Translations under genes and position numbers: made by a program
From: Enterobacter hormaechei subsp. hoffmannii
GTDB lineage: Bacteria > Pseudomonadota > Gammaproteobacteria > Enterobacterales > Enterobacteriaceae
DNA length: 64,000 nucleotides
Assembly: GCF_001729745.1 (NCBI RefSeq)
Contig: NZ_CP017186.1
Coordinates: 3,534,001 to 3,598,000 of the forward strand
Direction of reading: 5' to 3'
Notes under the pieces: model-generated
What the model saw: only the letters and a program-made list of their open reading frames with translations
The model's database searches: none
What the model was told of the DNA's origin: nothing
Shown here: positions 1-10,570 of the stretch, piece by piece
Position numbering within the stretch: position 1 is the stretch's first letter
Layout of the letters: each line of letters starts with the position of its first letter

Positions 1-1
1 T

Positions 2-1300
2 GGCGGGGTTATTGCTCCGGGTTATAACGAAGAGCTGGACGAATGGCGTGCGCTGGCCGATGGCGCGACGGATTATCTGGATAAGCTGGAAATCCGCGAG
101 CGTGAACGTCTGGGGCTCGACACCCTGAAAGTCGGCTACAACGCCGTACACGGTTACTATATCCAGATCAGTCGTGGGCAGAGCCACCTGGCACCGATTC
201 ACTACGTTCGCCGCCAGACGCTGAAAAATGCCGAGCGCTACATTATTCCCGAGCTGAAAGAGTACGAAGACAAAGTGCTCACGTCGAAAGGTAAAGCGCT
301 GGCGCTGGAGAAACAGCTGTATGACGAGCTGTTCGACATCCTGTTGCCGCATCTGGCTGACCTTCAAATGAGCGCCGCTGCGCTGGCCGAGCTGGATGTG
401 CTGGTAAACCTGGCCGAGCGCGCCGAAACGCTGAACTACACCTGTCCAACCTTTACTGACAAGCCCGGCATTCGCATTACCGAAGGTCGCCATCCGGTGG
501 TTGAGCAGGTGCTGAACGAGCCGTTTATTGCCAACCCGTTGAACCTGTCACCGCAGCGAAGAATGCTGATCATTACCGGCCCCAATATGGGCGGTAAAAG
601 TACCTATATGCGCCAGACAGCCCTTATCGCGCTGCTCGCCTACATCGGCAGCTACGTTCCGGCGCAGAAGGTTGAGATTGGCCCTGTCGACCGTATCTTC
701 ACCCGTGTGGGTGCGGCGGACGATCTGGCGAGCGGTCGCTCTACCTTTATGGTCGAGATGACCGAAACCGCCAACATTCTGCATAACGCGACAGAGAACA
801 GTCTGGTGTTGATGGACGAAGTAGGACGCGGTACCTCCACCTATGACGGCCTGTCCCTGGCCTGGGCGTGCGCGGAAAGTCTGGCGAATAAAATCAAGGC
901 GCTGACGCTGTTCGCGACGCACTATTTCGAACTGACACAGCTGCCAGAGAAAATGGAAGGCGTGGCTAACGTCCACCTTGATGCGCTTGAGCACGGCGAC
1001 ACCATCGCCTTTATGCACACGGTGCAGGACGGCGCGGCAAGCAAGAGCTATGGCCTGGCCGTCGCCGCGCTGGCGGGTGTGCCGAAAGAGGTGATTAAGC
1101 GCGCGCGTCAGAAATTGCGTGAGCTGGAAAGTTTGTCACCGAATGCGGCAGCTACGCAGATAGATGGTACGCAGATGTCACTGCTGGCGGTGCCGGAAGA
1201 GACATCTCCGGCTGTGGAAGCGCTGGAAAATCTCGATCCGGATTCGCTGACGCCGCGTCAGGCGCTGGAGTGGATTTATCGGTTGAAGAGTCTGGTTTAG
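2..1300 (+). CDS. mutS: DNA mismatch repair protein MutS, C-terminal half (5' end outside window)
   Basis: The reading frame is open from base 2, so this is the C-terminal 432 residues of a protein that is about 853 residues in E. coli. MutS binds base mismatches and recruits MutL and MutH. The part seen covers the end of the lever/clamp domains and the whole ABC-type ATPase: Walker A is GPNMGGKST (near base 580) and Walker B with the signature-like stretch is [16 protein letters not shown] (near base 803). The C-terminal tail ends in a helical segment like the E. coli dimer/tetramer tail. An internal ATG at 275 is not the start. It is followed by REP sequences and a hairpin with a T run at 1409-1434. 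Family assignment is certain. Confidence 0.97.
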   Translation, partial: GGVIAPGYNEELDEWRALADGATDYLDKLEIRERERLGLDTLKVGYNAVHGYYIQISRGQSHLAPIHYVRRQTLKNAERYIIPELKEYEDKVLTSKGKALALEKQLYDELFDILLPHLADLQMSAAALAELDVLVNLAERAETLNYTCPTFTDKPGIRITEGRHPVVEQVLNEPFIANPLNLSPQRRMLIITGPNMGGKSTYMRQTALIALLAYIGSYVPAQKVEIGPVDRIFTRVGAADDLASGRSTFMVEMTETANILHNATENSLVLMDEVGRGTSTYDGLSLAWACAESLANKIKALTLFATHYFELTQLPEKMEGVANVHLDALEHGDTIAFMHTVQDGAASKSYGLAVAALAGVPKEVIKRARQKLRELESLSPNAAATQIDGTQMSLLAVPEETSPAVEALENLDPDSLTPRQALEWIYRLKSLV

Positions 1301-1318
1301 TTCTCTGCGGTCTTTTTT

Positions 1319-1387
1319 GCCGGGTGGCGGCTTCGCCTTACCCGGCCTACAAAACCCGTAGGCCCGGTAAGCGTAGCGCCACCGGGC
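1319..1387. repeat. REP pair (BIME) downstream of mutS
   Basis: Two oppositely oriented REP units: one begins GCCGGGTGGCGG and ends TACCCGGC (1319-1346), the other begins GTAGGCCCGGTAAGCG and ends GCCACCGGGC (1358-1387). The same unit recurs at six other loci in this window. It lies between the convergent mutS and decarboxylase operon ends, where it could block 3' exonucleases or act as a transcription/gyrase site. That role is known for the E. coli family and only inferred here. Confidence 0.85.
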
Positions 1388-1408
1388 AAAAGATCGCACA
1401 ATATTAAC

Positions 1409-1440
1409 GCCCGGTAAGCGCAGCGCCTCCGGGCTTTTTA
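1409..1440 (+). terminator. REP-like hairpin with T run, probable mutS terminator
   Basis: GCCCGG and CCGGGC form a stem around a REP-like loop (1409-1434), followed by TTTTTAT. It sits 108 bases after the mutS stop and just before the stop codon of the convergent small decarboxylase gene. Confidence 0.6.
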
Positions 1441-1662
1441 TTACAGCAGCGGCGGGATCGTCGGCACCTGCGGTGCTTCATCAATATCCTTCTGCGTCAT
1501 GCGGAACGCTTCCGGGTAATGCTCACGGCTGGTACGGCGCAGCGGTTCGGTATCGCGCCAGGTATACAGACAGTGCTGACACTGGTATACCGTCCAGACA
1601 CCTTTCACCGGTGATGTTGCCATCACCTCAATATGTTCATCGGCACAACGTGGACAAATCAT
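1441..1662 (-). CDS. yclD: Hydroxyarylic acid decarboxylase subunit D (small zinc-ribbon protein)
   Basis: 73 residues with two Cys pairs, CPRC (C3, C6) and CQHC (C28, C31), which form a likely zinc ribbon. It matches the YclD/subunit D family of the non-oxidative hydroxyarylic acid decarboxylases, where it accompanies the prFMN synthase (B) and the decarboxylase (C). Its biochemical role in the complex is not well known. It begins 10 bases after the stop of the UbiD-like gene, on the same strand, so it is the last gene of a three-gene operon. Length is typical of the family. Confidence 0.85.
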   Translation of the reverse strand: MICPRCADEHIEVMATSPVKGVWTVYQCQHCLYTWRDTEPLRRTSREHYPEAFRMTQKDIDEAPQVPTIPPLL

Positions 1663-1672
1663 TTTTTCCTCC

Positions 1673-3100
1673 TTATTGACGTGCCGCCAGCATCGCGGTC
1701 AGTTTTTCGGCCCAGGCTTTGGTTTCAGGGAGATCCTGTACCGGCTGGCTGTAGTGACCACGGTTGTCCGGAGCGACAGGGGTGGTGGCATCAATGATCA
1801 GCTTGTCAGTGATCCCCGCCGGGCTGGAGCCGGGGTCAAGCTCCAGCACAGACATATTCGGTAGCTGCACCAGATCGCCAGCCGGATTGACCTTCGATGA
1901 CAGCGCCCACATCACCTGCGGCAGGTTAAACGGATCGACGTCCTCATCCACCATAATCACCATTTTCACGTAACCCAGACCGTGTGGCGTGGTCATGGCG
2001 CGGAGCCCGACTGCACGGGCAAAACCGCCGTATCGTTTTTTGGTGGAGATAATCGCCAGCAGGCCGTGGGTGTACATGGCGTTTACCGCCTGCACTTCCG
2101 GGAATTCCGCCTTCAGCTGCTGATAGAGCGGCACGCAGGTAGCGGGCCCCATCAGATAATCAATCTCGGTCCACGGCATCCCCAGGTAGAGAGATTCGAA
2201 AATGGGTTTTGTGCGGTAAGAGACTTTATCAATGCGCACGACCGTCATGTTGCGCCCGCCGGAGTAGTGTCCGGTAAACTCACCGAATGGCCCTTCAATC
2301 TCACGTTTTCGGCCTTCAATCACCCCTTCCAGGATCACTTCCGACCCCCACGGCACATCAAAACCGGTCAGCGGAGCCGTCGCAATCGGATACGGACTTT
2401 CGCGTAGCGCACCGGCCATCTCATACTCGGATTGATCGTATTTCAGCGGCGTGGCGCCCATCAGGGTGATGATCGGATCGTTACCCAACGTAATAGCAAT
2501 GGGCAGATCTTCGCCGCGCTCTTCTGCCTTATGCAGATGCAGCGCGATATCATGCATCGGCACCGGTTGCAGGCCGAGCTTACGCTTGCCCTTCACTTCC
2601 ATACGGTAAATCCCGACGTTCTGCTTGCCGAAGTGATCGGGGTCGAGCGGATCGCGGGAGACAACGCACGCTTTATCGAGATAAAAGCCCCCGTCACCGT
2701 CGTTCAGGCGGAACAGCGGCAGAATGTCGAACAGGTTGATGTCTTCCCCGTCCACCGTGTTCTGCGCCCAGGCCGGATTTGCACGACGCTCTGGCGAGAC
2801 GGGGAATTTGTCCCAGCGACGAATAAACTCGTCGATCTGTTTTTTCACCGGGGTATTTGCTGGCAGCCCCATCGAAATAGCGTGGTTTTGCCACGAGCCG
2901 ATAGTGTTCATCACCACACGGGCATCGGTGAAGCCGCGAATATTATCGAACCACAGCGCAGGCGCACCATCGCCAATGCGTCCGGTAGCGTTGGCGGCGG
3001 CCGCTAAATCCGGCTCAGCGTTTACCTCTTCCTCAATTTTCAGCAGCTGCCCTTGCTCATCGAGCGCCTGCAAGAAGCTTCTCAAATCATCAAATGCCAT
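1673..3100 (-). CDS. yclC: UbiD-family hydroxyarylic acid decarboxylase, subunit C
   Basis: 475 residues. A longer frame starts at 3175, but the ATG at 3100 gives MAFDDLRSF, has a clear AGGAG five to ten bases upstream, and matches the family start. UbiD-type enzymes use prenylated FMN to decarboxylate aromatic acids; this clade (with YclC/KpdC) acts on 4-hydroxybenzoate, vanillate and similar compounds. The conserved EIEGPFGEFTGHY stretch, which includes the family's prFMN-proximal Glu, is present. The start overlaps the end of the UbiX-like gene by 11 bases, so the two are translationally linked. It is distinct from the ubiquinone UbiD: the linked zinc-ribbon subunit and HosA mark the catabolic/detoxifying type. 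The exact substrate is inferred. Confidence 0.9.
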   Translation of the reverse strand: MAFDDLRSFLQALDEQGQLLKIEEEVNAEPDLAAAANATGRIGDGAPALWFDNIRGFTDARVVMNTIGSWQNHAISMGLPANTPVKKQIDEFIRRWDKFPVSPERRANPAWAQNTVDGEDINLFDILPLFRLNDGDGGFYLDKACVVSRDPLDPDHFGKQNVGIYRMEVKGKRKLGLQPVPMHDIALHLHKAEERGEDLPIAITLGNDPIITLMGATPLKYDQSEYEMAGALRESPYPIATAPLTGFDVPWGSEVILEGVIEGRKREIEGPFGEFTGHYSGGRNMTVVRIDKVSYRTKPIFESLYLGMPWTEIDYLMGPATCVPLYQQLKAEFPEVQAVNAMYTHGLLAIISTKKRYGGFARAVGLRAMTTPHGLGYVKMVIMVDEDVDPFNLPQVMWALSSKVNPAGDLVQLPNMSVLELDPGSSPAGITDKLIIDATTPVAPDNRGHYSQPVQDLPETKAWAEKLTAMLAARQ

Positions 3101-3692
3101 CTTTATTCTCCTGTGAAAAATGTTTCGCTGCCTGCAAACCTTCCCAGCGTCGGGCTTTTTTATGCTCCAGACCAAACTGGTCGAGAACGCGGGTCACGAT
3201 ATGCTGGGTTATGTCATCGGCGGTTTGTGGGTGGTTGTAGTACGCAGGCATAGGCGGCACCATCGCCACGCCCATGCGGGAAAGGGCAAGCATGTTCTCA
3301 AGATGGATGGTGCTGAGCGGCGTCTCACGCGGAACCAGCACCAGCTTGCGTCCCTCTTTCAGCACCACGTCTGCCGCACGCCCTACCAGCCCTTCGGCGT
3401 AGCCCGCGCGGATACCCGCCAGCGTTTTCATGCTGCACGGAATGACGATCATGCCGTCGGTGCGAAACGAGCCGGAGGAGATGGTGGCAGCCTGATCGGC
3501 CGGGCTATGGACGACATCCGCCAGTGCAGCAACGTCATGCGCAGTGAAGGGCGTTTCCAGCTCAATCGTGGTTTTTGCCCACTTCGACATCACCAGATGC
3601 GTTTCCACCTCCGGCATTTCCCGCAGCGCCTGCAACAACGCCACGCCTAATGGCGCACCCGTCGCGCCCGTCATTCCCACAATCAATCTCAT
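3090..3692 (-). CDS. pad1: UbiX-like flavin prenyltransferase, subunit B
   Basis: 200 residues of the UbiX/Pad1 flavoprotein family. The enzyme attaches a dimethylallyl group to FMN to make the prFMN cofactor used by the UbiD-like protein downstream. The N-terminal MRLIVGMTGATGAP loop is the typical flavin/phosphate-binding segment, and VPRETPLSTIHLENML is the conserved C-terminal half motif. It is the first gene of the operon and overlaps the next by 11 bases. Its promoter region faces hosA and carries two palindromes resembling MarR operators, so repression by HosA with relief by 4-hydroxybenzoate-type acids is likely. Confidence 0.9.
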   Translation of the reverse strand: MRLIVGMTGATGAPLGVALLQALREMPEVETHLVMSKWAKTTIELETPFTAHDVAALADVVHSPADQAATISSGSFRTDGMIVIPCSMKTLAGIRAGYAEGLVGRAADVVLKEGRKLVLVPRETPLSTIHLENMLALSRMGVAMVPPMPAYYNHPQTADDITQHIVTRVLDQFGLEHKKARRWEGLQAAKHFSQENKDGI

Positions 3693-3710
3693 TCAGCACC
3701 TCAATTAGTT

Positions 3711-3726
3711 TGTTCGTATACGAACA
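3711..3726. promoter_or_regulatory. Perfect 16-bp palindrome, probable HosA operator 1
   Basis: TGTTCGTATACGAACA is fully self-complementary and lies 19 bases upstream of the decarboxylase operon start codon. MarR proteins such as HosA bind palindromes of this kind. A second related copy lies at 3768-3781. Confidence 0.7.
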
Positions 3727-3767
3727 TATTAACTAAACTACGCCTCGATCCTGCTGCTGACAAGATC

Positions 3768-3781
3768 GTTCGCATACGATC
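3768..3781. promoter_or_regulatory. Second, imperfect copy of the HosA-type palindrome
   Basis: GTTCGCATACGATC differs from the inner 14 bases of the palindrome at 3711-3726 at two positions. Start-to-start distance of the 14-base cores is 56 bp. It is closer to hosA, so it may serve autoregulation. Confidence 0.55.
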
Positions 3782-3866
3782 ACACTATTCGCTAAAAAAA
3801 CTCTCGCGTTAAAATTCAGCCCGAGAGCGGCTATCATAGAGGGAGTATTTTTCCGTCGGAGTGTCC

Positions 3867-4274
3867 ATGGAGTTAAGACAAGAAGCTTTTCACCTGCTAC
3901 GTCAGCTTTTTCAACAGCATACCGCCCAGTGGCAACACGCATTGCCCGAACTGACCAAACCACAATATGCGGTGATGCGGTCAATTGCTGAAAATCCTGG
4001 CATTGAGCAGGTTGCCCTGACTGAAGTCGCGGTGAGCACCAAAGCGACGCTGGCAGAAATGCTGAGCCGCATGGAAGCACGCGGCCTGGTCAGGCGCGAG
4101 CACGATCCGGCGGACAAACGCCGTCGGTTTGTCTTTCTGACGGCCGAAGGTGAGGCCCTGCTTGAGAGCAGTAAACCGATTGGAAATGAGGTGGATGAGG
4201 CGTTTTTAGGGCGCCTTAACGGCGCGGAACGAGAGCAATTTTCAGCGCTCATTAAAAAGATGATGCAGGGTTAA
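3867..4274 (+). CDS. hosA: MarR-family transcriptional regulator HosA
   Basis: 135 residues, the family length. An in-frame GTG at 3861 also exists, but GGAG at 3858-3861 is well placed for the ATG at 3867. The winged helix is clear: LTKPQYAVMRSIAENPG, then VSTKATLAEMLSRMEARGLVRREHDPADKRRRFVFLTAEG, a standard MarR recognition helix and wing. In E. coli, HosA represses the hydroxyarylic acid decarboxylase operon and responds to 4-hydroxybenzoate; here it is divergent from that same operon, which supports the same job. Its stop overlaps the stop of the convergent LysR gene by four bases. Confidence 0.93.
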   Translation: MELRQEAFHLLRQLFQQHTAQWQHALPELTKPQYAVMRSIAENPGIEQVALTEVAVSTKATLAEMLSRMEARGLVRREHDPADKRRRFVFLTAEGEALLESSKPIGNEVDEAFLGRLNGAEREQFSALIKKMMQG

Positions 4275-5158
4275 GTAACCCTGACGCGCATAAAATCAAT
4301 AAATGTTCGCACTTTCGCGGGCACATGCCGGGCATCGGGATAAACAGCATAGATGCCCTGCTGAGCAAACGTGTACTCCGGTAACAGCGAGACCAGCTTC
4401 CCTGCATCCAGTGCGTTACGCACCAGCCACTCCGGCAACAGCGCCACGCCACATCCCGCGAGGGCAAAAGCCATCAACGCCTGGGCACTGTCTGCATACA
4501 GGCGCGGCGCTTTTCTGATCTCAAAGGAAACAGGATGCCGATCAACGCCTCTCACCTGCCAGCGCAGCGGCGACGTTAAACGCTCGTGAATGATCCAGTC
4601 CGCTTCCGCCAGCTGCTCCAGCGAGTCAACCGGATGGTTTGCCAGCCAGCATGGCGTCGCCACGGGCAGGATGGTGAAGGAGGTCATCAACGCGGCGTGG
4701 TAGCGCGAATCTGCAAGCGTGCCGAGCCGGATAGCGACATCGAAGCGCTCGGCGATAAGATCGGCATGCAAAGAGGACGAGACATGCCGCACGCGGAGAT
4801 CAGGGTGCAGCTGGCTAAACTCAGCCAGCAAAGGCACCACCACCTGCGAGCCATACTCGGGCGTGGTGGTGATCCGCAGTTCTCCCGTCAGCCCGGCGTG
4901 GTTGGCGCGAACATCATCCTGCAATCGCTCTGCATCCCGTAACAGCATCACGCTTCGTTGATGAAAGAGCTTCCCCGCTTCGGTCAGCGTCAAGCGTCGG
5001 GTGGTTCGCAGCAACAGGGTGACGCCCAGCTCCTCTTCAAGCTGACGAATATGAAAGCTGACCACCGCTTTTGTCAGCCCCATCGCCTCCGCCGCGGCGG
5101 TGAAACTGCCGGTGTCCGCTACGGCGATAAACATCGCCGTACGCTGTAAATTAAGCAT
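4271..5158 (-). CDS. LysR-family transcriptional regulator
   Basis: 295 residues. The N-terminal winged helix (about residues 1-60: MLNLQRTAMFIAVADTGSF, AVVSFHIRQLEEELGVTLL, RTTRRLTLTEAG) is classic LysR, followed by a periplasmic-binding-like effector domain. It is divergent from an MFS transporter and DUF4440 gene; the 109-base gap holds an inverted repeat that is its probable site. LysR regulators usually control the divergent gene, so it most likely senses a substrate of that transporter. No specific family member recognised. Confidence 0.88.
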   Translation of the reverse strand: MLNLQRTAMFIAVADTGSFTAAAEAMGLTKAVVSFHIRQLEEELGVTLLLRTTRRLTLTEAGKLFHQRSVMLLRDAERLQDDVRANHAGLTGELRITTTPEYGSQVVVPLLAEFSQLHPDLRVRHVSSSLHADLIAERFDVAIRLGTLADSRYHAALMTSFTILPVATPCWLANHPVDSLEQLAEADWIIHERLTSPLRWQVRGVDRHPVSFEIRKAPRLYADSAQALMAFALAGCGVALLPEWLVRNALDAGKLVSLLPEYTFAQQGIYAVYPDARHVPAKVRTFIDFMRVRVT

Positions 5159-5173
5159 CGCTTGCCTGGTTAA

Positions 5174-5194
5174 CTGTCAAAATAATGTTGACAG
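5174..5194. promoter_or_regulatory. Inverted repeat between LysR and MFS genes
   Basis: CTGTCAA (5174-5180), seven bases, TTGACAG (5188-5194): perfect 7-bp arms. It lies between divergent start codons. The right arm also contains TTGACA, a consensus -35 for the rightward transcript. Candidate binding site of the LysR regulator. Confidence 0.5.
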
Positions 5195-5267
5195 TATATC
5201 GTCCTTTGTCGCGTTTATCCGTAACGCGCGGGCCGATACGATACGCCACCTCACCGGAGGAACTTCC

Positions 5268-6470
5268 ATGACGTATCGCAGCAAAATCGCCGTCGTCTTT
5301 CTGCTCGGCTTTTTCCTTGATTTGATAAACATGTTTATTGCCAGCGTCGCCTTTCCGGCGATGGCTCACGCATTCAATACCACACCTTCCGCGCTTGCCT
5401 GGGTAAGTAACGGATACATTGCCGGGCTGACGTTAGTCATCCCATTCAGCAGTATTCTGACGCGCCGCGTCGGGCCGAAGCGCGTTATTCTGCTCTCACT
5501 GCTTCTCTTTAGCGCGGCCTCCGTTGCGGCGGGTCTCTCATCTTCGCTGGAAAGTTTGATTGCCTGGCGCGTCGTGCAGGGCGCCGGAGGGGGTTTACTG
5601 ATCCCGGTTGGTCAGGCGCTGACCTGGCAACAGTTTAAGCCTCATGAGCGGGCCAGACTCTCCTCGGTGGTGATGCTGGTCGCGCTGCTTGCCCCCGCCT
5701 GCTCACCGGCTGTGGGCGGCATGCTGGTTCAGACATTCAGCTGGCGCTGGATATTTTTTGCCACCCTGCCCGTCGCCATTGTCACCTTTGTTTTGGCCTG
5801 CGCGTGGCTTAAAACAGAACCGTCACCGATAAACACCACCAGAATAGTAAACCTGTCTTTGCTGACGGATCCGCTGTTGCGCTTATCCATGCTTATCTAT
5901 GTATGCGTACCCGGCATCTTTATTGGCGTGAACGTAACGGGCATGTATTACCTTCAGAGCGAGGCCAATATGACGCCCACCGCAACGGGCATGCTTATGC
6001 TGCCGTGGTCTGTGGCATCGTTTTTGGCTATCACCGCGACAGGACGCTATTTCAACCGTATCGGCCCGCGGCCGCTGGTGGTCATCGGTTGCCTTTTGCA
6101 GGCAACGGGCATTCTGCTTTTAATTAACGTCGGCCCGGCTATGCTGTTACCTGCCGTTGCGTTTGCGTTAATGGGTGCGGGGGGAAGCCTTTGCAGCAGT
6201 ACGGCTCAGAGCAGCGCGTTTTTGACAACGCGGCGGGAAGATATGCCTGATGCCAGTGCGCTATGGAATCTGAATCGTCAGTTGAGCTTTTTTGCGGGTG
6301 CCCTGCTGCTGGCGCAGGCGCTGAGCTTCATGCAAGCTTATTTTACGCCGCTGGCCGCCTGGCACGGGATGTTTATTTTTGCCGCAGTTATCACTCTGCT
6401 GCCCGTACTGTACGTCTACCGTCTTAATAACACGCAGTTACTTGCGCAACTGCAACAGGAGCAACCATGA
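5268..6470 (+). CDS. MFS transporter, DHA2-like drug/metabolite efflux type
   Basis: 400 residues from the ATG at 5268, which follows a strong GGAGG. The upstream in-frame ATG at 5100 lies inside the opposing LysR gene and is rejected. About 12 hydrophobic segments are visible. The first has the DLINMFIASVAFPAM pattern of DHA2 exporters, and GAGGGLLIPVGQA is the motif C-like stretch of helix 5 seen in antiporters. Proton-driven efflux of a small molecule is the likely role; the substrate cannot be read. Its stop overlaps the next start codon (ATGA), so it is co-translated with the DUF4440 protein. Confidence 0.88.
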   Translation: MTYRSKIAVVFLLGFFLDLINMFIASVAFPAMAHAFNTTPSALAWVSNGYIAGLTLVIPFSSILTRRVGPKRVILLSLLLFSAASVAAGLSSSLESLIAWRVVQGAGGGLLIPVGQALTWQQFKPHERARLSSVVMLVALLAPACSPAVGGMLVQTFSWRWIFFATLPVAIVTFVLACAWLKTEPSPINTTRIVNLSLLTDPLLRLSMLIYVCVPGIFIGVNVTGMYYLQSEANMTPTATGMLMLPWSVASFLAITATGRYFNRIGPRPLVVIGCLLQATGILLLINVGPAMLLPAVAFALMGAGGSLCSSTAQSSAFLTTRREDMPDASALWNLNRQLSFFAGALLLAQALSFMQAYFTPLAAWHGMFIFAAVITLLPVLYVYRLNNTQLLAQLQQEQP

Positions 6471-6844
6471 CTCATTTCGAACAAGAGATCCTCGACATCC
6501 ACGTCGCCCTTGAAAACTGGTTAGGTGCAGGCGAAGGCGATCGGGACACCCTGCTCGCCCGTTTTCGTCCGGATTTTCTGATGGTTCCACCGAGTGGCAC
6601 CCATTTAGATCATCACGCTCTGGCCAAATTTTTATATGCGCAGCGGGGAACCCGACCCGGGCTCAGGATCGGCATTGATGCGCTAACGACGCTTCAGACA
6701 TGGGACAACGGCGCGGTGCTCCATTACCGGGAGACGCAAACCCGGCCTGGCCAGCCCGTCAACGTGCGCTGGTCAACCGCGGTGCTTAATCAGGAAGGGG
6801 ATAACATCACCTGGCGTTTGCTGCACGAAACGGCGCAATCGTAA
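6467..6844 (+). CDS. Small NTF2-like (DUF4440) protein
   Basis: 125 residues. The pattern of an N-terminal helix (FEQEILDIHVALENWLG), a central DFLMVPPSGTH strand and a C-terminal WRLLHETAQS fits the cone-shaped DUF4440/SnoaL fold. Such proteins bind small hydrophobic molecules or act as isomerases or hydrolases; no catalytic set is certain here. The start overlaps the transporter stop in ATGA. A partner role in handling the transporter's substrate is an inference. Confidence 0.75.
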   Translation: MTHFEQEILDIHVALENWLGAGEGDRDTLLARFRPDFLMVPPSGTHLDHHALAKFLYAQRGTRPGLRIGIDALTTLQTWDNGAVLHYRETQTRPGQPVNVRWSTAVLNQEGDNITWRLLHETAQS

Positions 6845-6851
6845 GGCATAA

Positions 6852-6880
6852 AAAAGGCCCGTCTCACGACGGGCCTTTTC
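6852..6880. terminator. Bidirectional terminator between DUF4440 gene and rpoS
   Basis: AAAAGGCCCGTC, loop TCAC, GACGGGCCTTTT: a 12-bp stem with an A run on one side and a T run on the other. It serves both convergent genes. Confidence 0.9.
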
Positions 6881-6894
6881 TGACGAATGGTTGC

Positions 6895-7887
6895 TTACTC
6901 GCGGAACAGCGCTTCAATATTCAGACCTTGCCCTTGCAGGATTTCACGCAGGCGGCGTAGCCCTTCAACCTGAATCTGACGAACACGTTCACGGGTCAGG
7001 CCAATCTCACGGCCGACATCTTCCAGTGTCGCAGCTTCATACCCCAGTAAACCGAAACGACGTGCCAGCACTTCACGCTGTTTGGCGTTCAGTTCGAACA
7101 GCCATTTGACGATGCTCTGTTTCATGTCATCGTCCTGCGTGGTGTCTTCCGGGCCGTTGTCTTTTTCATCGGCCAGAATGTCCAGCAGCGCTTTTTCGGA
7201 GTCACCACCCAGCGGGGTGTCAACCGAGGTAATGCGCTCGTTGAGACGCAGCATACGGCTTACGTCATCAACCGGTTTGTCGAGTTGCTCTGCAATCTCT
7301 TCCGCACTTGGCTCGTGGTCCAGTTTATGGGACAACTCGCGCGCGGTACGCAGATAAACATTCAACTCTTTGACGATGTGGATCGGCAGTCGAATCGTAC
7401 GGGTCTGGTTCATAATAGCCCGTTCGATGGTCTGACGAATCCACCAGGTCGCGTAGGTTGAGAAACGGAACCCGCGTTCCGGGTCAAACTTCTCAACTGC
7501 GCGGATGAGACCTAAGTTGCCCTCTTCAATCAGATCCAGCAGAGCCAGACCACGATTGCCGTAACGGCGGGCAATTTTCACGACCAGTCGCAGGTTACTT
7601 TCGATCATGCGACGACGCGAGGCAACATCACCACGCAAAGCACGACGTGCGAAATAGACTTCTTCTTCGGCCGTTAGCAGTGGGGAGTAACCAATCTCCC
7701 CAAGGTAAAGCTGAGTCGCGTCCAGCACACGCTGTGTGGCACCCTGCGATAACAGCTCTTCTTCAGCCAAATCGTTATCACTGGGTTCCTCTTCTACTAA
7801 GGCTTTTTCGTCAAAAGCCTCTGATCCGTTCTCATCAAATTCCGCGTCTTCATTTAAATCATGAACTTTCAGCGTATTCTGACTCAT
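6895..7887 (-). CDS. rpoS: RNA polymerase sigma factor RpoS
   Basis: 330 residues, identical in length to E. coli sigma-38. An acidic N-terminal region 1.1 is followed by region 1.2 ([18 protein letters not shown]), region 2 ([60 protein letters not shown]), region 3, and region 4 with its helix-turn-helix ([27 protein letters not shown]). It directs transcription in stationary phase and stress. The start has TAGGAG eight bases upstream. The 5' leader lies within and after nlpD, and the last leader bases match E. coli closely, so sRNA control of translation is likely conserved. Confidence 0.98.
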   Translation of the reverse strand: MSQNTLKVHDLNEDAEFDENGSEAFDEKALVEEEPSDNDLAEEELLSQGATQRVLDATQLYLGEIGYSPLLTAEEEVYFARRALRGDVASRRRMIESNLRLVVKIARRYGNRGLALLDLIEEGNLGLIRAVEKFDPERGFRFSTYATWWIRQTIERAIMNQTRTIRLPIHIVKELNVYLRTARELSHKLDHEPSAEEIAEQLDKPVDDVSRMLRLNERITSVDTPLGGDSEKALLDILADEKDNGPEDTTQDDDMKQSIVKWLFELNAKQREVLARRFGLLGYEAATLEDVGREIGLTRERVRQIQVEGLRRLREILQGQGLNIEALFRE

Positions 7888-7947
7888 AAAGGTGGCTCCT
7901 ACCCGTGATCCCTGGACGAGACACCCTGGCTGGCATGCCCCGTCAAT

Positions 7948-9072
7948 TTATCGCTGCGGTAAATATTGCAGCGGGTTTACGGATTTCCCCTTGTAACGAA
8001 TTTCAAAATGCAAGCGTGTAGAACTGGTTCCGGTGCTACCCATGGTAGCGATTTTTTGCCCCGCCTTAACTTCTTGTTGTTCCCGGACCAGCATAGTGTC
8101 GTTATGGGCGTAGGCACTCAGGTAATCATCGTTATGTTTGATGATAATAAGATTACCGTAACCGCGCAGTGCGTTACCGGCATAGACAACGCGTCCGTCT
8201 GCGGTCGCGATGATTGCCTGTCCTTTACTGCCTGCGATATCGATCCCTTTGTTGCCCCCCTCAGAGGTAGCGAAGTTCTCGATAATCTTGCCGTCAGTTG
8301 GCCAGCGCCAGGTGGTGATTGACGAGCTGGCATTCTGACTGCTTGCAGTCGGTACAGTAGAGCTAACCACAGGTGCCGTAGTCGGTGCTGTGACAACAGT
8401 CGCAGTACCTTTATTATTCGGCAACATTTTGTTAGCACTCTGATCACCTGAATCCTCAGAATACGTAATTACAGGTTGTGAAGCAACCACCGTGGTGGTT
8501 TTTTGTGCAGGAGTAACGCTGTTATTTTGCGCAGTTACGTCGGCCGCTGAAACGGTGTTGCCTGGCGTAAGCGGTGTCCCCGTCGCGTTGCCAACCTGAA
8601 GCGTTTGCCCGACTTCCAGAGCATACGGGGCCTGGACGTTGTTTCGCTGTGCCAGATCGCGGAAATCGTTCCCGGTGATCCAGGCAATATAGAACAGCGT
8701 ATCGCCGCGCTTCACGGTATAGGTGCTGCCGCCGGTATAGCTACCTTTCGGAATGTTCCCATACTTACGGTTATACACTATGCGGCCATTTTCAGTCTGA
8801 ACAGGCTGTTCCACTGCCTGAATCTGCGTAGGCTGCGTAACTGGACGCTGAACCGGCTGGATCTGCGGAGTTTGCTGCGCCGTTGAGGTGCCCATTTTAG
8901 GCGGAGGGGTGATCAACATTCCGCTGGACGTGTTACCCGAGCCGCTGGTTCCATTAACGGAACTGACGGGCGCAGGCGCGTTATTTGAACTTGTACAGCC
9001 TGCCAGCCAGAGCGAAACCAGTGATAATGCCGCAACACGGCTGATGGTGAATTTTGGGCTTCCCGCGCTCAT
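7948..9072 (-). CDS. nlpD: Lipoprotein NlpD, activator of amidase AmiC
   Basis: 374 residues. A lipoprotein signal ends in the lipobox LAGC (Cys near residue 26), followed by a Pro/Gln/Thr-rich linker, a LysM domain (about 118-162, [14 protein letters not shown]) and a C-terminal LytM/M23 domain. Key M23 zinc ligands are degenerate (NKGIDIA where active enzymes have HKGxD, and RLHFEI in place of HxH), as in E. coli NlpD, which activates AmiC rather than cutting peptidoglycan. The rpoS promoter is expected inside this gene. Confidence 0.96.
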   Translation of the reverse strand: MSAGSPKFTISRVAALSLVSLWLAGCTSSNNAPAPVSSVNGTSGSGNTSSGMLITPPPKMGTSTAQQTPQIQPVQRPVTQPTQIQAVEQPVQTENGRIVYNRKYGNIPKGSYTGGSTYTVKRGDTLFYIAWITGNDFRDLAQRNNVQAPYALEVGQTLQVGNATGTPLTPGNTVSAADVTAQNNSVTPAQKTTTVVASQPVITYSEDSGDQSANKMLPNNKGTATVVTAPTTAPVVSSTVPTASSQNASSSITTWRWPTDGKIIENFATSEGGNKGIDIAGSKGQAIIATADGRVVYAGNALRGYGNLIIIKHNDDYLSAYAHNDTMLVREQQEVKAGQKIATMGSTGTSSTRLHFEIRYKGKSVNPLQYLPQR

Positions 9073-9188
9073 TTATCCCCCAGGAATGTGTTAACTACCA
9101 GTGACTTAAAAATAACCGTGATGGCACGAATCTATCGCGCCACACCATACGCTGAATTTGCCTTAATAACCCTGGAAAAATCCGAGTC

Positions 9189-10550
<1,362 letters not shown>

Positions 10551-10570
<20 letters not shown>

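Noticed and set aside
3861..3866. GTG start for hosA two codons upstream of the ATG
   Set aside because: GGAG at 3858-3861 overlaps the GTG and is correctly spaced for the ATG at 3867, which also gives the family length of 135.
7948..9072. NlpD as an active M23 peptidase
   Set aside because: Zinc-ligand positions are degenerate, as in E. coli NlpD, which acts as an amidase activator.
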